A stretch of DNA of 64,000 bases from Psychromarinibacter sediminicola (GTDB taxonomy: Bacteria; Pseudomonadota; Alphaproteobacteria; Rhodobacterales; Rhodobacteraceae), in contig NZ_JARGYC010000014.1 in assembly GCF_029168335.1 (NCBI RefSeq), positions 1 to 64,000 on the forward strand, given 5' to 3'. Within the stretch, counting starts at the first letter, position 1. Each line of letters opens with the position of its first letter. A model generated the notes under the pieces. The model worked only from the letters and a program-made list of their open reading frames with translations, searched no databases and was not told where the DNA came from. The translations under genes and the position numbers were made by a program. Positions 52,105-62,659 of this stretch are shown here, piece after piece.

Positions 52105-52892
52105 CGCCCGCGACCGCCGGTATAGAGGTTCCGGCGCTTGTCGTTCATCCGTGCGGTGTCCATCACGAGGCACACGTCGGTGGTGTTGAAGGCATGGTCG
52201 ATCCACGCGCCCTCGCCCACCATGCCGCCGAGGCGCAGATAGGCCTTGATCAGCGCGGGCACCGATTTCATCGCCGCGAGGCGGTCGATCTCGGCCTCCG
52301 GCCGCAGGTCCATCCGCTGAAACCGGTCGTCGCGCGCCCGCACCCGGAGCTCCGGCGGCGCCAGGTGGCGGTGATGCAGCAGCGACAGCGCCTCGGCCAG
52401 CGCCGCGATATCCGTGCCGTGGAACGAGGCGACGCCGAACAGTAGCTCGATCTCGTGCCGCGCGACATACTCCGCAAGGCCGTTCCACATCTTGTACATC
52501 GCCGTGCCGCCGCGATAGTCCGGATGCAGGCAGGAGCGGCCCAGCTCCAGCAGCCGGCGGCCCGAGGTCAGAAGCGGCGTCAGGTCGTATTCGGTCTCGG
52601 AATAGAAGCGCCCGAGCTGCGCCGCCTGGTCGCCGCGCAGCAGCCGATAGACGCCGACGACGGGCGCTGCGCCGCGGGCGTGGTCGAACAGCAGAAGATG
52701 GTCGAAATGCGGGTCGAACTCGTCGCGCTCCAGCCCGGCCGCGTGGTCCACCAGCGGCCCCGAGCCGCCCAGCTCGCGCACGAAGACATCGTAGCGCAGC
52801 GCCTGCGCCGCGCGCAGATCCTCGGCACCGGCGGCCAGCCGGACCTCGAACCGCGGCGCCGTACCGGCCTTGAGGGATGTCTCCGCCTTCAT
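52101..52892 (-). CDS. olsB: ornithine-acyl-ACP N-acyltransferase
   Basis: A 263-residue GNAT-like enzyme. VRLAAGAEDLRAAQALRYDV at the start and FYSETEYDLTPLLTSGRRLL in the middle, then ELGRSCLHPDYRGGTAMYKM, are typical of OlsB, which attaches a 3-hydroxyacyl group to ornithine. It is the first gene of the olsB-olsA pair. Ornithine lipids rise when phosphate is limiting; I see no clear PHO box upstream. Confidence 0.88.
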   Translation of the reverse strand: MKAETSLKAGTAPRFEVRLAAGAEDLRAAQALRYDVFVRELGGSGPLVDHAAGLERDEFDPHFDHLLLFDHARGAAPVVGVYRLLRGDQAAQLGRFYSETEYDLTPLLTSGRRLLELGRSCLHPDYRGGTAMYKMWNGLAEYVARHEIELLFGVASFHGTDIAALAEALSLLHHRHLAPPELRVRARDDRFQRMDLRPEAEIDRLAAMKSVPALIKAYLRLGGMVGEGAWIDHAFNTTDVCLVMDTARMNDKRRNLYTGGRGR

Positions 52893-52995
52893 CGCGCGGC
52901 TTTTAACGGCAGCCGGCCGGAAATGGCAATATTTCCGTGCCCGCTGCGGCGTTAGGTGTCTGTTAACCTTTCTGGTAGAAAGAAGGCAGGATGGA

Positions 52996-53178
52996 TCAAC
53001 TGTCAAAGACGGGCATCAGCTCGATTCGCCGGCCGTCGATGACCACCTTGCCCTGGTGTTCGAAATTCACGGTGATGCGGCCGCCGATATTCGACTGGAC
53101 CTGGCCCAGGCCCCAGTCGGGCTGCTCCGGGTGGCGGACCAGCATGCCCGGTTCCAGAAATGCGTTGATTTCACTCAT
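52996..53178 (-). CDS. DUF3553 small protein
   Basis: A 60-residue protein too short to be striking by length. MLVRHPEQPDWGLGQVQSNI and the VNFEHQGKVVID tail match the DUF3553 family, whose function is unknown. ATG 53178 follows AAGGAACCG. It is divergent from chpT by 45 bases. The match to family length is good. Confidence 0.8.
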   Translation of the reverse strand: MSEINAFLEPGMLVRHPEQPDWGLGQVQSNIGGRITVNFEHQGKVVIDGRRIELMPVFDS

Positions 53179-53223
53179 CGGTTCCTTTCCGCCCCCGGTT
53201 TCCTTCAGCGAGGAGGCAGTGCC

Positions 53224-53823
53224 ATGACCCAGGCGACTTCCGACATCGCGGCGCTGCTCGGCTCGCGCATCTGCCACGACCTGATCTCGCCGATCGGCGC
53301 GATCTCCAACGGGGTCGAGCTTCTGGCGATGTCGGGCGCCGGCCCCATGCCAGAGATAGACCTGATCGCCCAGAGCGTCGAGCATGCGAATGCGCGGATC
53401 GGATTCTTTCGCGTCGCCTTCGGCGCCGCCGCGCCGGATCAGGTGCTGGGCGCCGCGGAGATCCGGCAGATCCTGGCGGACCTGACCCGCGGCGGGCGGC
53501 TGGAGATGCTGTGGTCGGCCGAGGGCGAGGTGGCGCGGCCAGAGGTGAAGCTGGTCTTCCTGCTGCTGAACTGCCTGGAAAACGCGATGCCCTGGGGCGG
53601 CACGATCGAGGTCGGCCGCGAGGGCGCGCGCTGGCACGTCGCGGCCCGGGCCGAGAAGATGCGCGCCGATCCCGCGCTTTGGGAGGGGCTGTCGCGGTCC
53701 GGTCCCGCCACTGGCGCGAGCGCGGCGGAGGTGCAGTTCCTGCTGGCGCCGCTGGTCGCGGCCGAGCTGGGCCGGCCCCTCGCCGTGGAGCTGAGTGAGA
53801 CCGGCGCGACGATCCGCGCCTGA
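53224..53823 (+). CDS. chpT: histidine phosphotransferase ChpT
   Basis: A 199-residue protein with the dimerisation/histidine helix RICHDLISPIGAISNGVELL (phospho-acceptor His18) and a C-terminal degenerate ATPase-like fold (LLLNCLENAMPWGGTIEV, then VQFLLAPLVAAELG). In alphaproteobacteria ChpT passes phosphate from CckA to CtrA and CpdR, controlling motility, cell cycle or gene transfer agents. AGGAGG precedes ATG 53224. Confidence 0.88.
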   Translation: MTQATSDIAALLGSRICHDLISPIGAISNGVELLAMSGAGPMPEIDLIAQSVEHANARIGFFRVAFGAAAPDQVLGAAEIRQILADLTRGGRLEMLWSAEGEVARPEVKLVFLLLNCLENAMPWGGTIEVGREGARWHVAARAEKMRADPALWEGLSRSGPATGASAAEVQFLLAPLVAAELGRPLAVELSETGATIRA

Positions 53824-53836
53824 GCGGCGCGCGGGG

Positions 53837-55102
53837 TCAGGCCCGGGTCGCGCCGTCCCCGGTCACCAGGTACTTGAAGCTCGTCAGCTGCGCCGCGCCC
53901 ACCGGCCCGCGCGCGTGCATCTTGCCGGTGGCGATGCCGATCTCGGCGCCCATGCCGAACTCGCCGCCATCGGCGAACTGGGTCGAGGCGTTGCGCATCA
54001 GGATCGCGCTGTCGAGCCGGGCGAAGAAGCGCTCGGCGGCCGCGTCGTCCTCGGTCAGGATGGCGTCGGTGTGGCTGGAGCCGTAGCGGCGGATGTGATC
54101 CATCGCGTCGTCAATGCTCTCGACGACTTTCGCGGCGATGTGCATGTCGAGATACTCGCGGCCCCAGTCGTCGTCGGTGGCCGCGACGGTGCCGGGGATG
54201 TCCTGCAGCGCGGCATCGGCATGCACCGCGACGCCGGCCTCGACCAGCGCGCGGACCAGATCGGCGCCCAGCGTGTCGGCCAGATCCCGGTGGATCAGCA
54301 GGCACTCGGCGGCGCCGCAGATGCCGGTGCGGCGGGTCTTGGCGTTGAGCACCACGCGCATCGCCTTGTCCGGGTCGGCGGCCTTGTCGACATAGATATG
54401 CACGATGCCCTCGAGATGGGCAAAGACCGGCACCCGCGCCTCGCGCTGGACGAGGCCGACAAGGCCCTTGCCGCCGCGGGGCACGATCACGTCGATGCTG
54501 TCGGTCATGGTCAGCATTTCCGACACGGCGGCGCGGTCGCGGGTGGGCACCCGCTGGATCGCGTCCTCGGGCAGGCCGGCGGCGGTCAGCCCTTCGACGA
54601 GGCAGGCGTGGATCGCGCCGGAGGAATGAAAGCTCTCCGACCCGCCGCGCAGGATGACGGCGTTGCCGGCCTTCAGGCAGAGCGCGCCGGCATCGGCGGT
54701 CACGTTCGGGCGCGATTCGTAGATCACCCCGACCACGCCCAGCGGCGTGCGCACCCGCTGGATGTGCAGGCCGTTGGGCCGGTCCCACTCGGCCAGAACC
54801 TCGCCCACGGGGTCGTCCTGGGCGGCCACCGCGCGCAGGCCGTCGACGATGCCCTGGATGCGCGGCTCGTCCAGCATCAGGCGGTCGAGCATGGCCTTCG
54901 AAAGCCCTTTGTCGCGGGCGAAGGCCATGTCCTTTTCATTGGCGGCGATGATCTCGGCGCGGTTGGCCCAGACGGCGTCGGCGGCGGCGGTCAGCGCCCG
55001 GGTCTTCGCCGCGGCCGGGGCGAAGGCAAGCTCGGCGGCGGCGGCCCTGGCGCGGGTGCCGAGCTCGGCCATCAGGGCGGGGATGTCTTCGAGGTCCTTC
55101 AT
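53837..55102 (-). CDS. proA: gamma-glutamyl phosphate reductase
   Basis: A 421-residue NADPH-dependent enzyme reducing glutamyl phosphate to glutamate semialdehyde for proline synthesis. The cofactor-side [20 protein letters not shown] and [12 protein letters not shown] are visible, as is the catalytic-type Cys region [18 protein letters not shown]. Follows proB in the operon, 45 bases downstream, with a hairpin between the two. Confidence 0.96.
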   Translation of the reverse strand: MKDLEDIPALMAELGTRARAAAAELAFAPAAAKTRALTAAADAVWANRAEIIAANEKDMAFARDKGLSKAMLDRLMLDEPRIQGIVDGLRAVAAQDDPVGEVLAEWDRPNGLHIQRVRTPLGVVGVIYESRPNVTADAGALCLKAGNAVILRGGSESFHSSGAIHACLVEGLTAAGLPEDAIQRVPTRDRAAVSEMLTMTDSIDVIVPRGGKGLVGLVQREARVPVFAHLEGIVHIYVDKAADPDKAMRVVLNAKTRRTGICGAAECLLIHRDLADTLGADLVRALVEAGVAVHADAALQDIPGTVAATDDDWGREYLDMHIAAKVVESIDDAMDHIRRYGSSHTDAILTEDDAAAERFFARLDSAILMRNASTQFADGGEFGMGAEIGIATGKMHARGPVGAAQLTSFKYLVTGDGATRA

Positions 55103-55118
55103 CGTCGTCTCCCGGGTT

Positions 55119-55139
55119 CGAATTTTCGACGAAAATTCG
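55119..55139 (-). repeat. A/T-rich hairpin between proB and proA
   Basis: A perfect 8-bp stem CGAATTTT/AAAATTCG around CGACG, 9 bases after the proB stop. It resembles the third module of the multi-hairpin elements and similar hairpins that I recall from Rhodobacterales gene ends. Confidence 0.5.
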
Positions 55140-55147
55140 CAGGCCGC

Positions 55148-57823
<2,676 letters not shown>

Positions 57824-57827
<4 letters not shown>

Positions 57828-58366
57828 CGCTCCAGCCGCCTCAGATAGGTCCAGGTCGCCACCTTGGCCTGGCGCGCGACCGAGAACGCCTCGGCGTCGC
57901 CGATATACTCGAAGCCGGCATGGGTCAGCACCTTGGCCGAGGCCGGATTGTCCTGAAAGACCGAGCCGAACAGGGTGCGCGCGCCTTGCGGATTGGCGGC
58001 GACGATCGCCTCCACCGCCTCGGATGCCATGCCGGTGTTCCAAAGCGCCGGGACGACCCAGTAGCCGATCTCGGACTGGTCGCGATCCATCCGCTCCAGC
58101 CCGACGACGCCCATCAGCTCGCTGAGCCCCGACAGCGAGCCGTCGAGCGCCCAGATATCCTCTGTCCGGTCGTCGGCCTGCGCGCGGTCGATGAAGTTCT
58201 CGGCCGCGCCCGGCGGCAGCGGATGCGGGATCGTGGTGGTGTTGCAGGCGACGCGCCGGTCGCCGGCGTAAAGCTCCAGCAGCCCCGCATCCGACCGCCG
58301 GAGCGGCCGCAGGATGAAACGCCCGGCCTCGATGACCGGCTGGTCGATGACTCTCTCCAGCTTCAA
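57824..58366 (-). CDS. GNAT family N-acetyltransferase, RimJ/RimL type
   Basis: A 180-residue paralogue of the previous gene. IEAGRFILRPLRRSDAGLLE at the start, and IGYWVVPALWNTGMASEAVE with the acetyl-CoA loop at about 110-130. The two tandem GNATs upstream of obgE have distinct sequences (different lengths, low identity), so a recent duplication is unlikely. Substrate unknown. Confidence 0.88.
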
Positions 58367-58422
58367 CTGTCCCTCCCAAGGCAGTCGTGGACGAAAACCG
58401 GCGCCCCCGGCCGCTCCCCCAT

Positions 58423-58468
58423 GGCCGAAAACCGAAAGGGGGACCGGCCTTGTCGCCGATCCCCCTTT
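58423..58468 (-). terminator. rho-independent terminator of rplU-rpmA
   Basis: On the minus strand, a stem AAAGGGGGATCGGC / ACCGGTCCCCCTTT lies 26 bases past the rpmA stop, followed by TTTCGGTTTTC. Confidence 0.75.
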
Positions 58469-58493
58469 AAATTCCGTCTATCCGAGGTGTCGG

Positions 58494-58763
58494 CTATTCC
58501 GCGGCCGTGGCGTCCGGCAGCACCGAAATGAAGGTGCGGCCCTTGAGGCCCTTGTGGAACGTCACACGGCCCTCGGCGGTGGCGAAGATGGTATGGTCGC
58601 GGCCCATGCCCACGCCTTCGCCCGGCCACCACTTGGTGCCGCGCTGGCGCGCGATGATGTTGCCCGGAATGGCGGTCTGGCCGCCGAACAGCTTGATGCC
58701 GAGGCGGCGACCTTCGGAGTCGCGCCCGTTGCGGGAGCTGCCGCCTGCTTTCTTGTGTGCCAT
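58494..58763 (-). CDS. rpmA: 50S ribosomal protein L27
   Basis: An 89-residue ribosomal protein whose flexible N-terminus reaches the peptidyl-transferase centre. [20 protein letters not shown] and [20 protein letters not shown] are hallmark stretches. It is the second gene of the rplU-rpmA operon. Confidence 0.98.
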   Translation of the reverse strand: MAHKKAGGSSRNGRDSEGRRLGIKLFGGQTAIPGNIIARQRGTKWWPGEGVGMGRDHTIFATAEGRVTFHKGLKGRTFISVLPDATAAE

Positions 58764-58775
58764 TGGTCGTGCTCC

Positions 58776-59423
58776 TTACTTGCCGGCCAGCTCTTTGGCC
58801 TGTTCGACCCATTCGGGTTTCACCTTGGTGCCCTCGAAGGTCTCGGGGTCCACGGCGGCGAGCTGCGCGTAGGTGGTGATCCCGGCCTCGTTCAGCTTCT
58901 TGACGGCGGCCGGCCCGACGCCGGTGATCGCGGTCAGGTCGTCGCCGGCGGCATCGGCGGTCTTCTCCGCCGGCTTCTCCTTGGCCTCGCCCGTCGCGAC
59001 CCGCTTGGCCATCTCGGCCTCGCCGGTCTTGTTCTTGGCGTAGGCGCCGTCGGACTTGACGACCTTGTCCGCCACGCCCCCCGCGCCGATCGCGGCCTTC
59101 ACGCCGGAGGCGCCGGCGCCCGATTCGAGGATGTCGGTCACCCGCAGCAGGGTCAGCTGCTGGCGGTGGCCCTTGGTGCGCTGCGAGCCGTGCTTGCGGC
59201 GGCGCTTGACGAAGTGGATGACCTTGTCACCCTTGATCTGGTCGATCACCTCGGCCTGCACGCCCGCGTCGTCGACGAGCGGCGCGCCGACCTTGGACCC
59301 GACCATCAGGATCTCGTTGAACTGAACGGTTTCACCCGCATCGGCGGCCAGCTTCTCGACGCGGAGCACATCCCCGTTCGTCACCTTGTACTGCTTGCCA
59401 CCGGTCTTGAGGACCGCAAACAT
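58776..59423 (-). CDS. rplU: 50S ribosomal protein L21 with long C-terminal extension
   Basis: A 215-residue protein. Residues 1-103 form the L21 core (MFAVLKTGGKQYKVTNGDVL; RRRKHGSQRTKGHRQ). Beyond it comes a roughly 110-residue extension with an Ala/Lys-rich linker and a helix-hairpin-helix-like segment (LTAITGVGPAAVKKLNEAGI). E. coli L21 has only about 103 residues. A comparable tail is known in Rhodobacteraceae, so this is probably a lineage feature. ATG 59423 is used. Confidence 0.94.
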   Translation of the reverse strand: MFAVLKTGGKQYKVTNGDVLRVEKLAADAGETVQFNEILMVGSKVGAPLVDDAGVQAEVIDQIKGDKVIHFVKRRRKHGSQRTKGHRQQLTLLRVTDILESGAGASGVKAAIGAGGVADKVVKSDGAYAKNKTGEAEMAKRVATGEAKEKPAEKTADAAGDDLTAITGVGPAAVKKLNEAGITTYAQLAAVDPETFEGTKVKPEWVEQAKELAGK

Positions 59424-59623
59424 CCGTGTCTTCCTTCTCTTCCGCGTCCTGCGGCCCCCCGTTGCCGGGGCGTTCCGGGCCCATCCGGGCCGCCTGCGAA
59501 CAGCGCGCCTGTCGGCGTCATTGCGATATGGTCCCGCGGGGGGACCGCCCCCGCAAGAGCCGCGCTTATCGCCAAGTTCGCGCGGCGCGTCAAGCCCCTT
59601 GCGCGGGGCGCCGGCGGGCCCCG

Positions 59624-60559
59624 CTACAGCTCCCGGCTGGCGATGAACCGGGCCGCGGCGTGGCCGAGCGCCAGGCTGACGGATTCGAACATCTCGTCGA
59701 AGGCCGCGAACACCGCCTGGTTCAGCCGTGCCCCGGCCGGCGTCCGCGAAAACGCGATATAGGCCTCCAGCTCGGCGTCGGTCAGCGGGCGATAGGCCAT
59801 CGCCAGGTAGGAATAGAGCCACTCCACCGTATCGGCGCGGATCGCCTCCTCCTGGCTCCAGACATCGGCCAGCATGTCCTGCTCGGTAAAGCTCCGCCCG
59901 AAGGCGCCGCCCTCGGACAGGCCCCGATAGAAGGCGTAGTTGGAGTTCATCGCGCCGACCACGTTGCTCTCCACCAGCCCGTTGACCTCCACGAAGGTCT
60001 CGATCAGGTCCAGCCGCGGGTCGCCGGCCTCGGCCATCTCGGCCAGCGCGGCGCGGCTCTCGGCATCGACATCCGGATCCAGCAGCGCGCGGCGGGCGGA
60101 GTTCTCCAGCCGGATGACGCGGCGGCCGAGTTCGGACTCGAAGAAGTCGAGCATCGGCGCAAGCGCGGCGCCCTCCAGCTCCCGCGCCAGCGTGCTGCGC
60201 ACGATCCGCTCCAGCCGCGGCACCGCGTAGATCTCGTCGACCAGCGCGTCCCAGGCCGCGCCGCCGCCGCCGTCGAACAGCTCGGCCGCCAGATCCCGGC
60301 TATAGTCGATCCCCTCGGCGCGCATGATCTCGACCACCTCCGCCATGGCGAGTGCCTCGTAGACGGCGTCGATCCGCGCGGTGTCGGTCCGTGCGGTGCC
60401 CTGGCCCGGGCCTTGGGTCGAGCCTTGGTTCGAACCTTGGTTCGGGCCCTGGTTCGGGCCCTGGTTCGGGCCAAGGTCCGAGCCTGGGTCCGCGCCCTGG
60501 GCCTGGGCGAGCGCGGCGGAGAACAGCAGGAAAACGGGAAGGAACAGGGCGCGCAGCAT
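59624..60559 (-). CDS. DUF2059 secreted protein with GPNQG repeats
   Basis: A 311-residue predicted secreted protein. Residues 1-20 are a signal peptide (MLRALFLPVFLLFSAALAQA). A tandem low-complexity stretch of GPNQ/GSNQ units follows (about 27-52), matching a run of DNA repeats at about 60400-60485. The rest is helical and resembles DUF2059 in part (LVDEIYAVPRLERIVRSTLA; LDFFESELGRRVIRLENSAR). Function unknown. ATG 60559 begins with the signal peptide. Confidence 0.75.
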   Translation of the reverse strand: MLRALFLPVFLLFSAALAQAQGADPGSDLGPNQGPNQGPNQGSNQGSTQGPGQGTARTDTARIDAVYEALAMAEVVEIMRAEGIDYSRDLAAELFDGGGGAAWDALVDEIYAVPRLERIVRSTLARELEGAALAPMLDFFESELGRRVIRLENSARRALLDPDVDAESRAALAEMAEAGDPRLDLIETFVEVNGLVESNVVGAMNSNYAFYRGLSEGGAFGRSFTEQDMLADVWSQEEAIRADTVEWLYSYLAMAYRPLTDAELEAYIAFSRTPAGARLNQAVFAAFDEMFESVSLALGHAAARFIASREL

Positions 60560-60666
60560 GGGCTGGGGTCTTTCGGTTGGCGGACTGTGCGCCCTAGCTA
60601 ACCTGCGCGCGGCGGCTTTCCAAGAGCGCGGCGGCGGCGGGGCGGAAATCGGTCCCGGAAAGGGGG

Positions 60667-60695
60667 TTGCACGGACCGCGCCGTTCGCCTAAATG
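60667..60695 (+). promoter_or_regulatory. candidate promoter for tRNA-Ser
   Basis: TTGCAC (60667-60672) and TAAATG (60690-60695) are separated by 17 bases and lie 20-48 bases before the tRNA. This fits a sigma-70 promoter. Confidence 0.55.
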
Positions 60696-60714
60696 CCCCG
60701 CCTAGACCCTTCGC

Positions 60715-60804
60715 GGAGAGGTGCCGGAGTGGTCGAACGGGGCGGTCTCGAAAACCGTTGAGCCTTCACGGGCTCCGAGGGTTCGAATCCCTCTCTCTCC
60801 GCCA
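60715..60804 (+). tRNA. tRNA-Ser(CGA)
   Basis: A complete type II tRNA of 90 bases including an encoded CCA. The acceptor stem is GGAGAGG/TCTCTCC, the anticodon loop CTCGAAA gives anticodon CGA (codon UCG), there is a long variable arm typical of serine tRNAs, and the T-arm is GAGGGTTCGAATCCCTC. The region just downstream is a patch of gene debris. Confidence 0.95.
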
Positions 60805-60813
60805 CTACAGTCC

Positions 60814-60875
60814 CTGTACAGCCCGGAGACATGGGTAACAGATCGTGCCTAAGACATGGGTGACACCCGCGTGCC
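60814..60875 (+). mobile_element. probable IS481-like terminal remnant
   Basis: Two copies of AGACATGGGT (GACATGGGTAACA and GACATGGGTGACA) separated by about 20 bases lie 10 bases past the tRNA. From memory this arrangement matches ends of IS481-family elements. No transposase or second end is present, so it is a remnant. Confidence 0.5.
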
Positions 60876-60961
60876 GAACGGGGGTGCCGGGACGCTGCAT
60901 GGCTTGAGATCTCCCGCCTTTCGGTCCCCAATACCGCCAGGCACGGCATGCGGAGGCCGAC

Positions 60962-61074
60962 ATGGAGGCGAACAGCCCGATCAGATACGGTCTGGTCCTG
61001 TTTCCCAACTTCCCGATGATGGCCTTCTCGGCCCTGATCGAGCCGTTGCGCGCGGCGAACCAGCTGTCGGGCGC
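60962..61074 (+). pseudogene. N-terminal fragment of a GlxA-like regulator
   Basis: ATG 60962 encodes about 37 residues (NSPIRYGLVLFPNFPMMAFS, ALIEPLRAANQLSG) that resemble the DJ-1/PfpI-like start of a GlxA-type AraC regulator. After about 61074 the reading frame stops resembling that family. The remaining roughly 290 residues, including the DNA-binding domain, are missing. The fragment is joined directly to the next pseudogene. Confidence 0.65.
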
Positions 61075-61566
61075 CTCTGGGACTCGGCGGCCGCCGGCGA
61101 CGAGGAACTCGACATCATCACCGTCGATACCGATTGGCAGCAGAACACCGGGGATGCGATCGCAGGCCAACTGCGGGACGCGGGCTTTCCTGTCCGGCGG
61201 TCGGTGATCCCCGGCTCCACCTTCTGGAACAACTGGGACGAATATCCGTTCTCCCTGACCGAATGGAACGGGCGTCCGCTGGGCATTCAGGTTCTGAACC
61301 TGGCGTATCGTTCCGGCGCCGCCTGGAACGAGAGCGCCTATGACAATCCCGACTTCGACGCCGCCCTCGACGAGGCCCTGTCGAGGGCCGATCCGGATGC
61401 GCGCCGCGAGGTCATGGCGCGGCTGGAGACCATGCTGCGCGAGGACGGCGTGATCGTGCAACCGTACTGGCGCTCGCTCTACCGGTCGTTCCGGCCGAAG
61501 GTGAACGGGTTCGGGGCGCACCAGGCCTTCGAGATGCATCTCGACAAGGTCTGGGTCGACAGCTGA
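61075..61566 (+). pseudogene. C-terminal fragment of a dipeptide-type ABC binding protein
   Basis: A 164-codon stretch without start codon (from LWDSAAAGDEELDIITVDTD to the stop TGA 61566) matches the C-terminal third of a family 5 peptide-binding protein: GSTFWNNWDEYPFSLTEWNG and DGVIVQPYWRSLYRSF. The N-terminal two thirds are absent. An ATG at 60856 in the same frame produces a 236-residue chimeric frame, which I do not consider a real gene. Confidence 0.75.
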
Positions 61567-61676
61567 GCGGCGCGCCCGATTGGATCGGCGGTGACGCGGC
61601 CGAGCTGCGAGCGTGGCGCGCGGCGCAACCCGATGCCCGCGCGCCATCTCTGCCCGACGATGTCGCGCTGCACCAC

Positions 61677-62375
61677 GTGGCCGATGACCACGGGGGCGGG
61701 CTCGACTGCGTTCCGCGGGACGCCCGGGCCGGCGCGCTCGTCCACTTCCACGGCGGCGGGTTCGTCACCGGCTCGCCCTGGACCCACAGATGCGTCGGGG
61801 CGTGGCTGGCCCATGTCCTGAGGCGCATCGTCTGGCTGTGCCCATATCCGCTGGCGCCCGAGACCACCCTGCCCCGGCAAGCCGACACCGCGGCCCTGCG
61901 GCTGTGGCAGGCCCGGATCCGGTTCGGCGACGGCCTGATCCTGTCGGGCGACAGCGCCGGGGCCCTGCTGGCGCTATGGGCTTTCGCGCGGTCCGGGGCC
62001 GCGCTGCGGCCGGCCGTCGAGGCGACGCTTCTCTTCTACGGGTATTTCGGGCGCGTCCCGGTCACCGGGCCCGAGCGCGACGGGCTGGGGCCGGCTTCGG
62101 TGCGGGCCATGCAGGACAGGCTGGACCCCGAAGGCCGCATGCCGGGCGATGCCATGCTCGACCCGCTCCACAAGGACTTCCCGCTGCCGACCCGAACCGT
62201 CGCGCTCGGTGCCGCGCGCGATCCCCTGCTGGAGAACACCCGGGCGCTAGCGACGGCGCATCCGGACGTCCGCGTGCTGACCGCGCAGGGTCTCGGGCAC
62301 GGATTCCTGTCCACGCCGACGCAGACCGCCGCGGGGCTGGCGGAGGTCCGGAGACTGTCCGATCTGCTGCGCTGA
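61677..62375 (+). CDS. HSL-family alpha/beta hydrolase, possibly 5'-truncated
   Basis: A 232-residue esterase/lipase-like protein starting at GTG 61677. The oxyanion HGGGF is at residues 25-29, the nucleophile elbow is GDSAG, and the Asp and His are in GAARDPLLENT and GLGHGFLST. The open frame extends upstream without any start codon until the neighbouring pseudogene (about 35 more residues, DAAELRAWRAAQPDARAPSL), so the natural N-terminus may have been lost. Confidence 0.7.
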   Translation: MADDHGGGLDCVPRDARAGALVHFHGGGFVTGSPWTHRCVGAWLAHVLRRIVWLCPYPLAPETTLPRQADTAALRLWQARIRFGDGLILSGDSAGALLALWAFARSGAALRPAVEATLLFYGYFGRVPVTGPERDGLGPASVRAMQDRLDPEGRMPGDAMLDPLHKDFPLPTRTVALGAARDPLLENTRALATAHPDVRVLTAQGLGHGFLSTPTQTAAGLAEVRRLSDLLR

Positions 62376-62463
62376 CCCCGAGCCGGCACGAACAGAACAG
62401 CCCCGAAGCCGAACACGATGGCAAGCGCCTGCGCCCGCGCATCCCGCCGCCGCCATCCCCCGG

Positions 62464-62492
62464 TTGCGTCTGCCCCGAAGAGCCGCTACGGT
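62464..62492 (+). promoter_or_regulatory. candidate promoter for the thi operon
   Basis: TTGCGT (62464-62469) and TACGGT (62487-62492) are separated by 17 bases and end 10 bases before the start of the TPP riboswitch. Pattern match only. Confidence 0.35.
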
Positions 62493-62501
62493 CCGCCCAA
62501 A

Positions 62502-62588
62502 TCCGTTGGGGTGCCCCGGAGCGGGGCTGAGAGGCAGTGCGCCAACCCATCGAACCTGATCCGGGCAATGCCGGCGTAGGGAACGGAG
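62502..62588 (+). promoter_or_regulatory. TPP riboswitch (thi box)
   Basis: All conserved parts appear in order: GGGGTGCC, GGGGCTGAGAGGC, AACCC, CGAACCTGATCCGGGCAAT, GCCGGCGTAGGGAACGGA. It lies about 72 bases upstream of thiD and should reduce expression of thiamine genes when thiamine pyrophosphate is abundant. In Gram-negatives this commonly acts at the ribosome site; the expression platform here (62589-62659) shows no T-run, favouring translational control. Confidence 0.95.
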
Positions 62589-62659
62589 ATCGCGCATGCA
62601 GGCCATCCGCCTGCCCGTTATCCCGACTCCTCCGGCGCAGCCCCGCACGGAGGACGGAA

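Noticed and set aside
52893-52995. A PHO box upstream of olsB
   Set aside because: Only partial CTGTTAA-like matches with wrong spacing are seen, unlike the clear site before pstS.
60856-61566. A 236-codon chimeric frame covering the IS remnant, the GlxA fragment (out of frame) and the peptide-binding fragment
   Set aside because: Only its last 164 codons resemble a protein family, so it is a chance fusion in debris.
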